Part shown: piece by piece, positions 51,101 through 61,746 of the stretch | How positions within the stretch are numbered: the first letter of the stretch is position 1 | Layout of the letters: each line of letters begins with the position of its first letter | Source: Atherinomorus stipes | Lineage: Eukaryota; Chordata; Actinopteri; Atheriniformes; Atherinidae | DNA: 64,000 nt | Direction of reading: 5' to 3' | Assembly (NCBI GenBank): GCA_023101725.1 | Contig: JALJCO010000093.1 | Location: forward strand, 1-64,000 | Notes under the pieces: generated by a model | Told to the model about the DNA's origin: nothing | Databases searched by the model: none | The model's input: only the letters and a program-made list of their open reading frames with translations | Translations under genes and position numbers: made by a program

Positions 51101-51104
51101 TTAA

Positions 51105-52176
51105 ACATTTATAGCATACGTTACAGTACACTAACTTTAGTTTACATTTTTCTTTCTTTATATAAGTTCTGCCCAAAGGTCGGCAACAAACACAGAAAAA
51201 GGAACGTTTTCTTCCCTAGATTCATTATGTTTCTGCTCACCTGTGGAATGCGCTGTGCTCGGACCAGACAAGTCCAGAGCCTGGAACTGTTGTCCAAAGT
51301 GCTCATTATGCTGATGGGTACATAAGTGGCAAAGTGGGGCTGTACTGTTGCAGCTGAAGAGGAGTGTCTCTGTTCAACAAGCAGTTGTGTGATTATGTTT
51401 GAATCTGTACATAGCTACTTCAGTATCTGTCATCAGTCTTTGGATGCAGGCTCTTTGCAATGTGTCAGTGTCTCTCATCAGTGTGTGAATGACACAGCAC
51501 TGCCTCCATGTGAGCCAAAAAGTCACTGCACACAGGGGTAAACATAATTACTGACTGCTGTCAACCACTGAGCTCCCTGTTTTCACAAGAGAAAGAGAAT
51601 AGGAATCAAGTCTGAACTAGATTAGGATAATTTCAGACAGGTCAGCAAGCTTCTAGTTGAACAAGAAGAGACAGTCAAACTTATTCTTTTTTTAAAATGA
51701 TGCACCTTGTGGAGCAACATTTCTAATATGTAAATATAATATGTAAAAATCTTGTTCAGTCATGTACATGTGAGTGAAATACAGTCACAGACCACTTTAT
51801 TAGATACATGTATTTATTTGCTTAACACAAACTAATCAGCAGTCACATGTCAGCAGCTCAGGCTGACATGGCCAAGGCAACTTGCTGAAGCTGCTTTCAT
51901 AAAGAAAAGAAAAGAAAAGCAGCCTCATAATGTTTTCTAATGGACACTCCTAAATGGAGCATTTTTTAGTAACAGTTTCATCGTTCAACGATGAAAAAAA
52001 AAATACAGTCATATATAAAGTATGTGAATGAGAGCAGCTGGGAAATCTTGTAGTAGCGAGTAGAGACAAGCAAGGATGTGTAAAAGGCTTAACTAAAGTC
52101 CGATCCATATATGATAAAATGAACAACATGCAAATTAGCATTCAACATCTAGAATTTAGTAACATTTTTAGTTTAC
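51105..52176. other. non-coding DNA, no gene recognised
   Basis: No exon or element supported. The short open frame at 51326-51541 lacks any domain pattern. Confidence 0.45.
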
Positions 52177-52180
52177 TTAA

Positions 52181-52372
52181 AGCAACACTAAGTAACTGTT
52201 TCACCTCAATGAATGCTTTTCAGAATCCTTGTGGGGCTCAAAAAAATTAGTTTACATGAATCTTGCGACAACACAAACTGCTGTACAGCACTCAGGTTCA
52301 GGTACGGGTTAACCAAAAAGGAAAATTAGGAAGGTGGGGGGGGCCCCAAAAACAATAAAGCCGGGGGGGGGA

Positions 52373-52404
<32 letters not shown>

Positions 52405-54597
52405 CCTTCCAAGTAACTAATCGTTGGCATTTCAGAAATAGGTGAAGAGGGGAAGGGGAGAGAGGAGAGAAAAGGAGGGATTGTTTTTTTAATAAAATAA
52501 AAGTAAAGAGGAAGGAAATTTAAATGTATTTAACTAAAAATAAAAATATTTAATTTTTTTTGAATTAATAAAGAGGGGAATGTGGCCGGGGACGCTGCTA
52601 TTCATCTCCTGAGCCTGTAGAAGGAATTTTGGATGTTTGGAACGCGGGGGGTGGTGAAGTAGTAATGGATATCTAAGAAGAAAAAAAAAGGATGGAGTGG
52701 CGAGCGGTAGGATGTTATAGAGTAAAAGAAGAACAAGGACACGAAAAGAAGTAAAGGAACAAAGATAAGAGAAGAGCGAAAGTGCAGATGACGGTAAAAA
52801 TGAAAACTCTGGTCAAGGGACGAAGGGGGCGTAGGGGGGTGATGCATCGGTCTGATATGGAGTGAAGTAGAGAGGACAAAAAAAAAGAAGACGAAAAGGA
52901 AGAAAAAGGAACAAATCAAGCTAAAGTTAGGAGGTGAGAGAGGGGGTCATTTGGTGTGTGTTGTGCATGTTGTGAGAAGGGAGATTGTAAGATAAAGAAC
53001 AAACCAAAAAAAACATTATGAGCAGCTAGGGAGTGACAAGAGAAGAGACCATATATTCGGTATTTTATCCCATAATAAATCCAACCAACCTCTCTGTCAA
53101 ATAAACCAATCAAGCAAAACAAAAACAATGCGAAACGAACAAAGCCCCAAAAGTCACTCCCCCTTCCCGCTTGCTGTCCGGGCTGGTTTTTTTGGTTTGG
53201 ATTGAGTGGATTGAAAAAAAAAAAAAAAAAAAATAAAAAAAGATAATAATTTTTTGATTACCATGAAAAAGAAAAGCGTAAAAGTAATAAACTATTATTA
53301 TTATTAATATTATAATTTATATATAAAAAAATAAAAAAATTAAAAAAAAAAAAAAATAAAAAAACAAAAAAAAAAAAAAAGAAAATAATAAAAAAAATGA
53401 AATTGATAAAATTAAAAAAAATAAAAAAAAACAACAAACAAAAAACACCAACACAAGGGAGAAAAAAGGGAGCAAGGTAGAAGTTGTAAATATAGAAAAA
53501 AATATGAAAAAGTTAAGGTGTGCTAAATGTTTTTTAAAAAATTTTTTTTGGCGTCTTTGTGTTTTTTTTTGTTTTTTTTTTTTTTGGGTGTTTTTTAAAG
53601 AATAATGAAAAATCAAAATTAAAAATCAAAATTTTATATATTTTTTTTTAAATCTTCGATTTGATTTTATTATGAAGTTTATTTTTAAGGGAGGTAAATA
53701 GGAAGATATAAAAAAAAAAATAAAAAAAAAAAATAAAAAAATAAAAAAAACAATCAAATAATAATAAAGAATAAAAATATTAAATAATAAATAAGAAATA
53801 AAAAAAAACAAAGAGAAAAAATAAATGAGGAATGAATAAATGTGTGTGAGTTTCTCAGTAGTTCAAATAGAAAAAAGGAGGCATGAGGGAGGAACAGAGG
53901 AGCAGGATCACCAGGGAAGGAAGTGCAAAAATTCCATAAAGAAACATATAAAGAATCAGTGAACATTGGTTTAGGAAAGTTTGTGTTAATGGAAGTTCGG
54001 AGGTTATTGGAGTGTGGGTGGGGGGAATTGGGGGTGGGGGCCCCTATCCATCAACCTGCATCCAGTGCTGGTTCGAACCAGAAGCAGACTAAAAACCAGT
54101 TTTTTAGCTTCCCACCACCTAAACACTGGCTCCTGGGTCTCAAAACCAACTCTTTGCTGGACCAGAGTGAAAACCGGTTCACGTGGGCGCTGGGTGAAGC
54201 AACACCAAGCCTCATGGCCGAATAGGCTCAGCAGTCACTTGTTATGTCCACAAAAAGTAAATAAAAATTCGTATTCTTACCTGGCTGCTACCTGCCAACA
54301 CCAGAGAAAAATATAATCTACAACATATTTACCTGCAAAACGCAGGTAAAATGTCCCGCTGCAGGAGACACAGGACTCTGCTTTGAGTGGCTGCAGAGGG
54401 AGACGAGCTGCTGCTACCAACATAGCAATGTAGCATCAACAAGCTAATAAAAGGTTAGAAATGTATTCAGGGATCAAAATAGGGGAAAGACGGGTAGAGA
54501 AGACATCTGTGTGCTGTGGGGTGAAGGGGAAAGTATGACCTTTATAACAGTGAGAGGAGACCAGGGGAGCCTTTAACTGAAGTTACTGAGTTCTGCT
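52181..54597. mobile_element. TTAA-flanked element with anomalous interior (AGCAACACTAAGTAAC ends)
   Basis: The left end AGCAACACTAAGTAACT and the right end AGTTACTGAGTTCTGCT are inverted repeats with a few mismatches, flanked by TTAA (52177-52180, 54598-54601). I recognise the left 130 bp as a frequent fish MITE. The interior from about 52320 to 53990 is abnormal low-complexity sequence (separate entry). Confidence 0.6.
52320..53990. other. anomalous A/G-rich low-complexity block, possible assembly error
   Basis: The first part (52320-53200) is purine-rich on the plus strand with many short homopolymers (GGGGGGGGGCCCC, GCCGGGGGGGG, long A runs). The second part (53200-53830) is almost only A and T. 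No motif, repeat unit or codon structure is visible. Minus-strand open frames rich in F, L and S are artefacts of this composition. Unpolished single-molecule sequence or a wrongly filled gap would look like this; a real decayed satellite is possible. Confidence 0.6.
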
Positions 54598-54601
54598 TTA
54601 A

Positions 54602-57525
54602 CTAAATGGAATAAGAAATAGATGATCAGATGGCATGAAAGCTTTTCTTTTGATTTACTCAAACCAAAACAGAGGAAAACTAGAAAGATAAAGAAAAACA
54701 GCAATCACCCAGGAATAAAGAAACTGGAGCTGTCTTGTGCGAAGTAAAACAAGGTGAAAATATTTCATTGGACTTGAACCTGCTTCACTGGAATGATTAA
54801 ATACATAAAGAAGCTACCCACACATATAGGTTTAATTGTTTTTTGGAGTTAACTGTGTGGGCTTTGCTAGCTAAATACTCCTTACTGGGCTAAGGCAATT
54901 TAAAGGGGGGTGGGGTTGGGGTTAGTAACATACAAAATTGACTTTTTTGAGCATTTTATTATGTTAAAAAAAACATGCTATGAATGATATGTACATATAT
55001 ATATATATGAATGCTATAACACCTATGAAGGTAAAGCTACAGTATGAATAGTTTTACTTTACAGTCGGCGAGCCCACATTACCTTGCATAAGCAAGTTAT
55101 TCTGTTTTCTGTTTGTTTTCTGACAATGTTCTAGCTGCTGGAAATCAGTGTGTTACAGCCATTGTTTCATCTTCAGCTGCCCATGAAACCCCTGTCTATC
55201 AAACACAGCAGGTCTTAAAGAATGTGACCATTTCCCATTTCTATCACTGCTCTTCATTCAATCTTCCATCTGTGATTTGTATGGCCACAGCACGCTCTGT
55301 CCTCCTGTTTCCCCTAATTTTTTTCACCACCATTGGAGAGGGTTTGCTGGTATGAACGCAATTTCTGATCCACATTGGAAGTGGCAGGTGAATTTCGCCC
55401 AGCTGCTCCCCGCCTCTGTTCCACTTAGCGGCGACACTCCTATTCCGAGTCACTCAGTCGCTGCATGGTTATGGTAAATGAATGAACATGCTCTGAGCAA
55501 GAGCCGAGTGCATCTACTTTCACAAATATCATCCTCACATCATTATTTCTCTTTTGCCTCCCAGACTGTCAGGAGAAAGTTTCATCATAGGCGGCTAGTA
55601 TTTATCATCTCTGTGTTTGCAAACAAATGAACAGGTATGTATCATTAAAGACGATAAATTACAGCGTCGACAAAGTAGAAAAGAGTGAACGCAGTTCAGC
55701 CTTAAAGCTTTCTGATGGATTGAGCTAAATGTAGGTGGAGGAAAAGATGGTGGTGAAGAAGGGTGAATTAAGGAGGACAAGCTATAGAGTATGATGGGGG
55801 AGGAAAAAGATGTGCAAGAAAGATTAGTAGTAAAAGCTGAGGAAACATGAAGGGAATGGTTGACAGGAATGGTCACCAGTTAGAGAGAGGAAAGAGCAAG
55901 GCACGAGACAGAAAGAAGTAAGATGAAGATAAAGCAAGAAAATGAGGAAGCTGAGTGTAAACTACAATCTTTACACATTTTTGGATTTATTGTTCAGCAG
56001 TTGTCCCATTTGAAAGAATCACTGCAACGCTGTCATAGTTCACAAGACCAGTTTAGGGTTGACACTAATTATAGTCACATTTAGTAATTTTATGTAAACT
56101 CATATCTTTGCAAATAACTATGTCTTTTAAATGCAACTAATGCTAATAGCTAATTTGCTTTCACACTTACATGGAAAGATTTAATGTTGTTGGATTTCCT
56201 TCTTTTTTAAAATGAAGCTGTCATGGGCAGTTGGTCACATGCATAATGTGTGAATGTAAACTTTGTCCAGAGTTCACATCCAGAGTGTCACGAGGTGGTT
56301 CTTTTTAAATACCAGTGACTGCTGGGGGAGGCCGTCACCAGCAGGTAGTGAGTAAAAGCAATAAAAACTTTTTTAACAAAAAATTAAAGTATAAAGCGAT
56401 AAAAGTCCAAATGAATAAAAGTGATAACAATAATTTTTTTTTAAAAACTGTCCAAAATGATTAAAATAATAAAAGGACTACAAGGGACTGAAAAGGGCTC
56501 GTGGTTGCTGGTGGGTCTGTGGCGACTGCACTCCTCTTGCCTTTGGCTCCCATGGGACACCACATCCGCTCCTCTGGCCCGGGCAGCCGCTCCTCTCGTC
56601 GGCCTTCTGGCCGTAGGCCTCTTCACGGTCCGTGGCCACTCTCCGGATCCGGAGCCACCTCTCCTTCACCGCCACCTCCTCAGCCTCCAGCCCAGGGATC
56701 CAGCATCCAACCGGCTGCACCTCCTCCAACCAGTCCTCTGTCTCTCTCTCTCTCTTTCTCTCTGCCTTGGTTGTCCAAACACCGGCTTTTATCCTGCTGC
56801 AATTAGCCATCAGGGGAGGAATACTCTCTCCAGGTGCTGCCAATCAGTTCATTAAAACTTCCACTAGCTTGGAGATAACAAACAAGTTAAAAACCACACA
56901 AAAAACCATAAAAACCACGCTGAAACCAAGCTAGTGGGCAGATGTCCAGTTTCTGGCAGCACCCGCTTGTTCACTCTGCAGCATCCGCTGCTTTTGTTTC
57001 ACTTTGAAGCATGTCAAAAATATAGAATAGCATAGAATGAGACCTGACCTTGTATTTACAGTAGGATGGCTTTTTTTTTTAATAAAAAATTCTGCACAAA
57101 AGTTGATTTCTACTCCTTTTTTGAGAGTGAAAATTCCAAATGTCTAATGATACAAATATTTTGACCTTTAGTCAGTCACAACACAAGGGGAACAGTATTT
57201 TTGATGCACGTTTATTTATTCATACATTAGAAGTAGAGTTTTTGTTATGAGAGTTTGTGTAATGAGTGTTTTACACAGTAGACACAAGTCAGAGTGCTAC
57301 GAGTCTGGAGAATCAAACAGGCATTCTGATTACGGAAAAAGCCAACAGCTACTTGGAATAGGGCCAAAAAAGAGGGAATTTTTCATCATCTAAAACAACT
57401 CAAACCCAGAAAAATTTCACAGTAATCGAAAACCCCAGCATACGTATATATCATGGATTTTACACTGTATCAGACAGATATCTATTTTATAATTATTCGG
57501 TCAACTAAAAACATCTACAGCTCCA
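54602..57525. other. non-coding DNA, no gene recognised, with one GC-rich island
   Basis: Mostly AT-rich. The GC-rich block 56490-56760 is listed separately. The segment 55360-55640 is evenly composed and may be conserved non-coding DNA; that is an impression only. Confidence 0.4.
56490..56760. repeat. GC-rich island, probably part of an unidentified repeat
   Basis: About 270 bp much richer in G+C than its flanks, open in several frames on both strands, ending in a (CT)n tract. It contains the 14-bp palindrome CTCCGGATCCGGAG. Flanking words such as CCGGCTTTTATCCTGCTGCA and CAATTAGCCATCAGG look like repeat sequence I have met in fish. The overlapping open frames (about 100-130 codons) are explained by GC content and are not called as genes. 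Confidence 0.35.
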
Positions 57526-57880
57526 TTTACGCTTCCTTTATGGATGTCAATAGGTACATGTATTTCAAACATTGGCAAACGTCACCCACACATTCCCACG
57601 TCCTCTACGTTGGTATGGTTATTAGGTAATGCATCCACTAGAGGAAAGTTTGGAAGTCAGAGAGAAATGAGCAAACATGGTGACAGTGGACCAGATCATG
57701 ATAATTCACACAGTCAGATAAATGCGATAAAAGAGGCAGCGCTGTAAATGGTGGTGGTCTGTGCAGCCAATACGTGCATTGCTTCTTCTTCTTTGCTCCT
57801 TTTGCTAGTCATAAACTACACTGTGCAATACTGCCCACCTGGTTTCTGGTGGCACTGCTCTGTTTGCGGTCTGGGTACAA
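57526..57880. repeat. unidentified interspersed repeat, copy 2
   Basis: Shares ordered blocks with 17100-17560: CATTTACGCTTCCTTTA near the left, TTGCTCCTTTTGCTAG and TTTCTGGTGGCACTGCTC near the right. Class unknown. Confidence 0.5.
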
Positions 57881-58776
57881 CTCTGCAGGCTCTCTGAAAA
57901 CAGACTAAAATAAGCACATAAAAGACACAGAGGATGGTCAGAGGGCTCCATCCATACTGTATGTGTGTTTAACAAAGTGCATAAATGAGGCACGCATGCG
58001 TTCACACTGCCATTCTCACCGCCTCTCCAGCTGCTCATTCTGGGCAGTTTCTTATGATAACCGTTTTAGGTTTGAACACCAAAGTAAAAACAGAAACCCC
58101 TGACTGCATAAACTTGGTACTATAACTCTATTATTTATACTCTGTAAACAAGCTGGCCAGACTGGGAGGGTTTCCGTTTTTGATCCTGGTGGATCACAGA
58201 ATGATCCAAATATTGATAATATTGAAAACAACATTGGTATCCAGATCAAGATCGATATGACTTGTGCCATATCTGGCAAACTTTATCCTCACTTGCATTG
58301 CTGCAGCCACTGAAACCAATCACTAGGCAATGAAATCAATGCACCACCTTGTGTCAGCTATTGAGGATGCAGAGGGCCGTAACAATGAGGAAGGCACGTG
58401 AGAGTGCATCTTGGGATGTATGTTGGGAGAGGTGGATATGTAAAAAGCAGAGGAGGTCAGTGGGGTCAGCAGCTGCTAATCTAGGCCCGCTGGGACCTGT
58501 GCCCTGCAGCACTGGGGTGCTCTGGCTAGAGCCTTCCTCTGCCTCCTTCTGGGCAGCGCAGGATTGTCTCTCTCATGTTGTGGCTGGGACTGGTGCTCCA
58601 GGATTGTTGCTGATTGTCCGGGTCTTGGGCTTCCTGGTCTGCCTTTGACCTTTGCATGAAGGCAGTTGCATTTGCACGAGGGTCCCCATCATTGCACACT
58701 GTTCATTCCCCATACTCTGCATGCTGACACAGTCACTGTGCTGTCCTGTGGGCGTATACACAAATAGCTCATTTTA
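57881..58776. other. non-coding DNA, no gene recognised
   Basis: The 99-codon frame at 58349-58648 lies in GC-richer sequence with no recognisable domain or splice context. Nothing called. Confidence 0.4.
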
Positions 58777-58780
58777 TTAA

Positions 58781-59090
58781 AGGTGCATTGTGTAAGAATT
58801 ACTGACATCTAGTGGTAAAGATGGATACTTGAAATAAAAGATGCTTTCTTTCAAATGACTTCATATTCCAAGTGTTTTGTGGGTGTATGGTGGCCATTAG
58901 TGGCCAAAATTCTCCCAGACATAAAGATGTTTTCACCTGTGAGTGGATCCAGAGGTCTCAGGTGTAGCTATGACTGTGCTATGAGTAACTACTTATCCCA
59001 AACAATGCTCTAACGCCCACTGAACAAAGCTGGTACAGCAGTATTAAAGTTCAGAGGGCTCTCACTTCACACACATTGTTTTGACCTTTT
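58781..59090. repeat. one-ended TTAA element (AGGTGCATTGTGTAAG)
   Basis: TTAA (58777-58780) followed by AGGTGCATTGTGTAAGAATT and CATCTAGTGGTAAAG matches the start of a frequent fish repeat. The right terminus was not found, so the 3' boundary is a guess. Confidence 0.5.
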
Positions 59091-59611
59091 CAATAAAGTA
59101 TCTTTGATTTGCTTTTTTTGTTGGATATTTGTAAAAATGGTGGAACAAATATGGCAGTTTTGAAGTTTTGAATTATATATCACACTTTTCTGCCATTGAA
59201 CTTTTGTTTTGTGTGTGTGTGTTTGCTTTTTGTGCACTGATTGTTGTTGTGATTCAGGTTTGTCTCAGCTTGTTTGTCTCCTGGAGGTGCTCCTGATGAT
59301 GATGAGCTTTGTCTTCCAGCAAAGGCAACAGGATGTTCTGGTGTACACCTGTACAGGTGTAGCAGTTGATGTCTTTGTCTCTTCTTTCCTCTCTCCAACT
59401 TTCCTCTTTATTTTTTGTTCACCTATATCCTTTTTCCCCTTTCTCTCTGTCAGGTCCAGCAAAATTATGTAAATTAGGCAATGAACAATAAATGAATAAC
59501 ATTTTTTAAAAATTTATCAAAAGACGCTTACATCCATAAGCTTCATCCACTATGTTGTACAACATAGTGGCCAAACCATCATTTGACTTGCTACAATGTT
59601 GGATAGGACGA

Positions 59612-59645
<34 letters not shown>

Positions 59646-60734
59646 AGAGGAAGAACAATAGTTAGCACAGTGAGGTTAACAAGGCACATTTTTATAGGAG
59701 TTTGCCAACTGCTGTGTTCACTTGCACATGCCAAACACCAATCTGTGTAAAGAAGCACTTGTTCACTGCCTACTGCACAGCCTCCAATCATAGAGCTATC
59801 CTGAGTCTGAAGAATAGCCCCTTAGCTGCTAAGAAAAAAAGAATCTAGGGTAATTATGGGTGATTGCGAGTATGTCTGAATGGGCGAAGGAAAAATATAA
59901 TTAGCCATGCAAGCATGAAACTTTTCAAAACTGTTAAGTCATTACAAACGTGACAGAAAAAAAAAAGATTGTAGGAAAACAGTATGAATGACAGGATGAA
60001 TTCTTCTCCATCGCATGGTGGGCTTTAGTACAGATGCAATTACACTGCTCAGTCACACATACACACACACACCTGGTGCCACATACGCTGAGGCGCAGAT
60101 CCTGGAGCGTCTAACTCGAGGGTTAAAGAACACAATGACGAGAGGTCACCTGGCAGTAATGGAGCCTTTTGTGTGTGGAAATAGTCATCTCCCTGTGTAG
60201 TCTCAGGGTATCACAGCGTTGATATGAAACCCTGTCATTTTGTTTTCCTTTCTGTCAATTTCAGAAAGGAGAACATGTGGGAAGGAGGGGGTGAGAAAGG
60301 CATGGGAGAGGAGCATGAGCAGTGTGCCTCAGCGTGAGCTGTGTGGATGTTGTTAGGACTGTGTCATTGTCATTCAAATGTTTTGTTGCAGGATGGGAAT
60401 TTGAGCAGAGAATGGGAGGTGAACATTAATGGGAAGCAAATGGAAGGGTGGGATAATTGGATTTCATTACATCTGTCAGAACAGGACAGCGTATAATATG
60501 CAGCTGGAATCATTTTGACAGCATCACAATGTGCATCACTTCTCAGGAAGTTAGTCCAATTTGGAAAACTTTGGCTGGAGGGAGACTAAATGTCTGGCTG
60601 TTGCTCTGTCCACCACTAAAGTTCAGACAATGATGACAACAAATAGTTTAAATAACACGGAAATTATGCACAGATGTGCATAGTGCACCGAGAATAAATC
60701 CTGATGAATCCCTGACTTTTCCTCTTGCAACTAC
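59091..60734. other. non-coding DNA, no gene recognised
   Basis: Contains a 29-A run (about 59616-59644). No exon, RNA gene or recognisable element. Confidence 0.45.
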
Positions 60735-61191
60735 CAGGGCCCAGTTGTTCAATTCTTAGTTATTTTAACCACTGGTTAACCCCTAACGGTACGTTAAATC
60801 CTTAACCTGCCGTTAGCTAAGCGACTATTAAATATGCGTTGTTCAAAGCATGGTTAGTCATGCCGTCAGCTAACGGCACTGTCAAAGTTAACCATAGGGT
60901 TAGCGTCACTGGTCAGCACCATTGTATCCCACAATTCCCCATTTTGTTTACTTCTGGTATTGCAAAAAGTAAAGTTGTAAGTCTGTGTCTTCCTTATTGC
61001 TGTGAGGAAGACACTGTGCGGACTCTCACTTTATTTTCCCAACGTGAACAGGGCTGCTGTTAGCCGCAACACACTCTTCCTGCAGTCTCTCTATCATTCC
61101 CCATTCTCTTCACACTCTTGTGCCCCCCAGCTCATCCGGCCTCACAGTACAGCAAACCCCCCAGTAACAGAACCCACAAGACATAGAAAGT

Positions 61192-61293
61192 ATTGATAAG
61201 CAAACGATCCCTTTCACTTCAAGGAAAAAGAGAGGCAGAAATTTCTCTGCTGATGAAGAAAATGTAATTCAGATCATAGAAGCAAGATATTAA
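61192..61293 (+). pseudogene. possible Myb-like gene remnant of Harbinger element
   Basis: The frame through 61225-61293 reads KKRGRNFSADEENVIQII and stops at TAA soon after. A basic stretch followed by an F.S..EEN.V pattern resembles the first helix of the Myb/trihelix DNA-binding proteins encoded by Harbinger elements, which carry the transposase into the nucleus and to the ends. Only this N-terminal part remains and no start codon is evident. Resemblance is judged by eye. Confidence 0.4.
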
Positions 61294-61298
61294 TCTTT

Positions 61299-61490
61299 CT
61301 AAATAGTGAGTCCGTGTCCACAGTTTGTTGCACGCTCCAAATCGACTCCCAAAGGATTACATAGACCTGAATGCATTCTTTCCCAAAGCTCTTCATTAGA
61401 ATAATCCCCGATGTCAAAATCAAGGCCACAATAAACGTCTTTCCTTCTCTGAACTGGCATCATGAATGCAGAGTTAGCAACAAACGGCAT
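61299..61490 (-). pseudogene. possible N-terminal remnant of Harbinger-type transposase
   Basis: The 63-codon frame starts MPFVANSAFMMPVQRRKD and has DIGDYSNEELWERM. An acidic D.SDEEL.ER-like segment near the N-terminus is common in Harbinger transposases before the helix-turn-helix. The DDE catalytic part is absent, consistent with deletion of the centre of the element. Weak on its own; the element ends and the neighbouring Myb-like remnant raise its credibility. Confidence 0.35.
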
Positions 61491-61746
61491 AATTAGTACA
61501 CTGGTACTAAAGTTCTCTTTTAAATTTATCTCACATCGTTAAAACTTTATGTTTAGGAACCGGGTTAATTTCTTAACCTAAAGTTTAACCACACCGTTAA
61601 AACTTTAGTACGGTCCTTAGTCTGTTAACTTTAACGTCAAGATAACGCATGGTTAAAGTTAACCGAGTTTTAAACAACAAGATAACCGGACTGTTAAAGT
61701 TAACGGCTGGTTAAAAAATAACCGAGTTTTGAACAACTGGGCCCTG

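Larger units (their letters stand above)
60735..61746. mobile_element. internally deleted Harbinger-like DNA transposon
   Basis: The ends are GGGCCCAGTTGTTCAA (60737-60752) and its perfect inverse (61729-61744), one of the longest exact terminal repeats in the window. Both subterminal regions are crowded with GTTAA/TTAAC words, and on the right the sequence ACCGAGTTTT.AACAAC occurs twice. The interior has a plus-strand Myb-like remnant (61192-61293) and a minus-strand remnant (61299-61490) that may be the start of a transposase. Two convergent genes, one Myb-like and one transposase, are a known Harbinger arrangement. The exact duplication could not be settled. Confidence 0.65.

Noticed and set aside
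53317..53616. F/L-rich minus-strand frame that looks like a membrane protein
   Set aside because: Produced by A/T homopolymers in the anomalous low-complexity block.
56478..56855. Overlapping 100-130-codon frames on both strands
   Set aside because: Explained by high G+C, which removes stop codons; no domain or start context.
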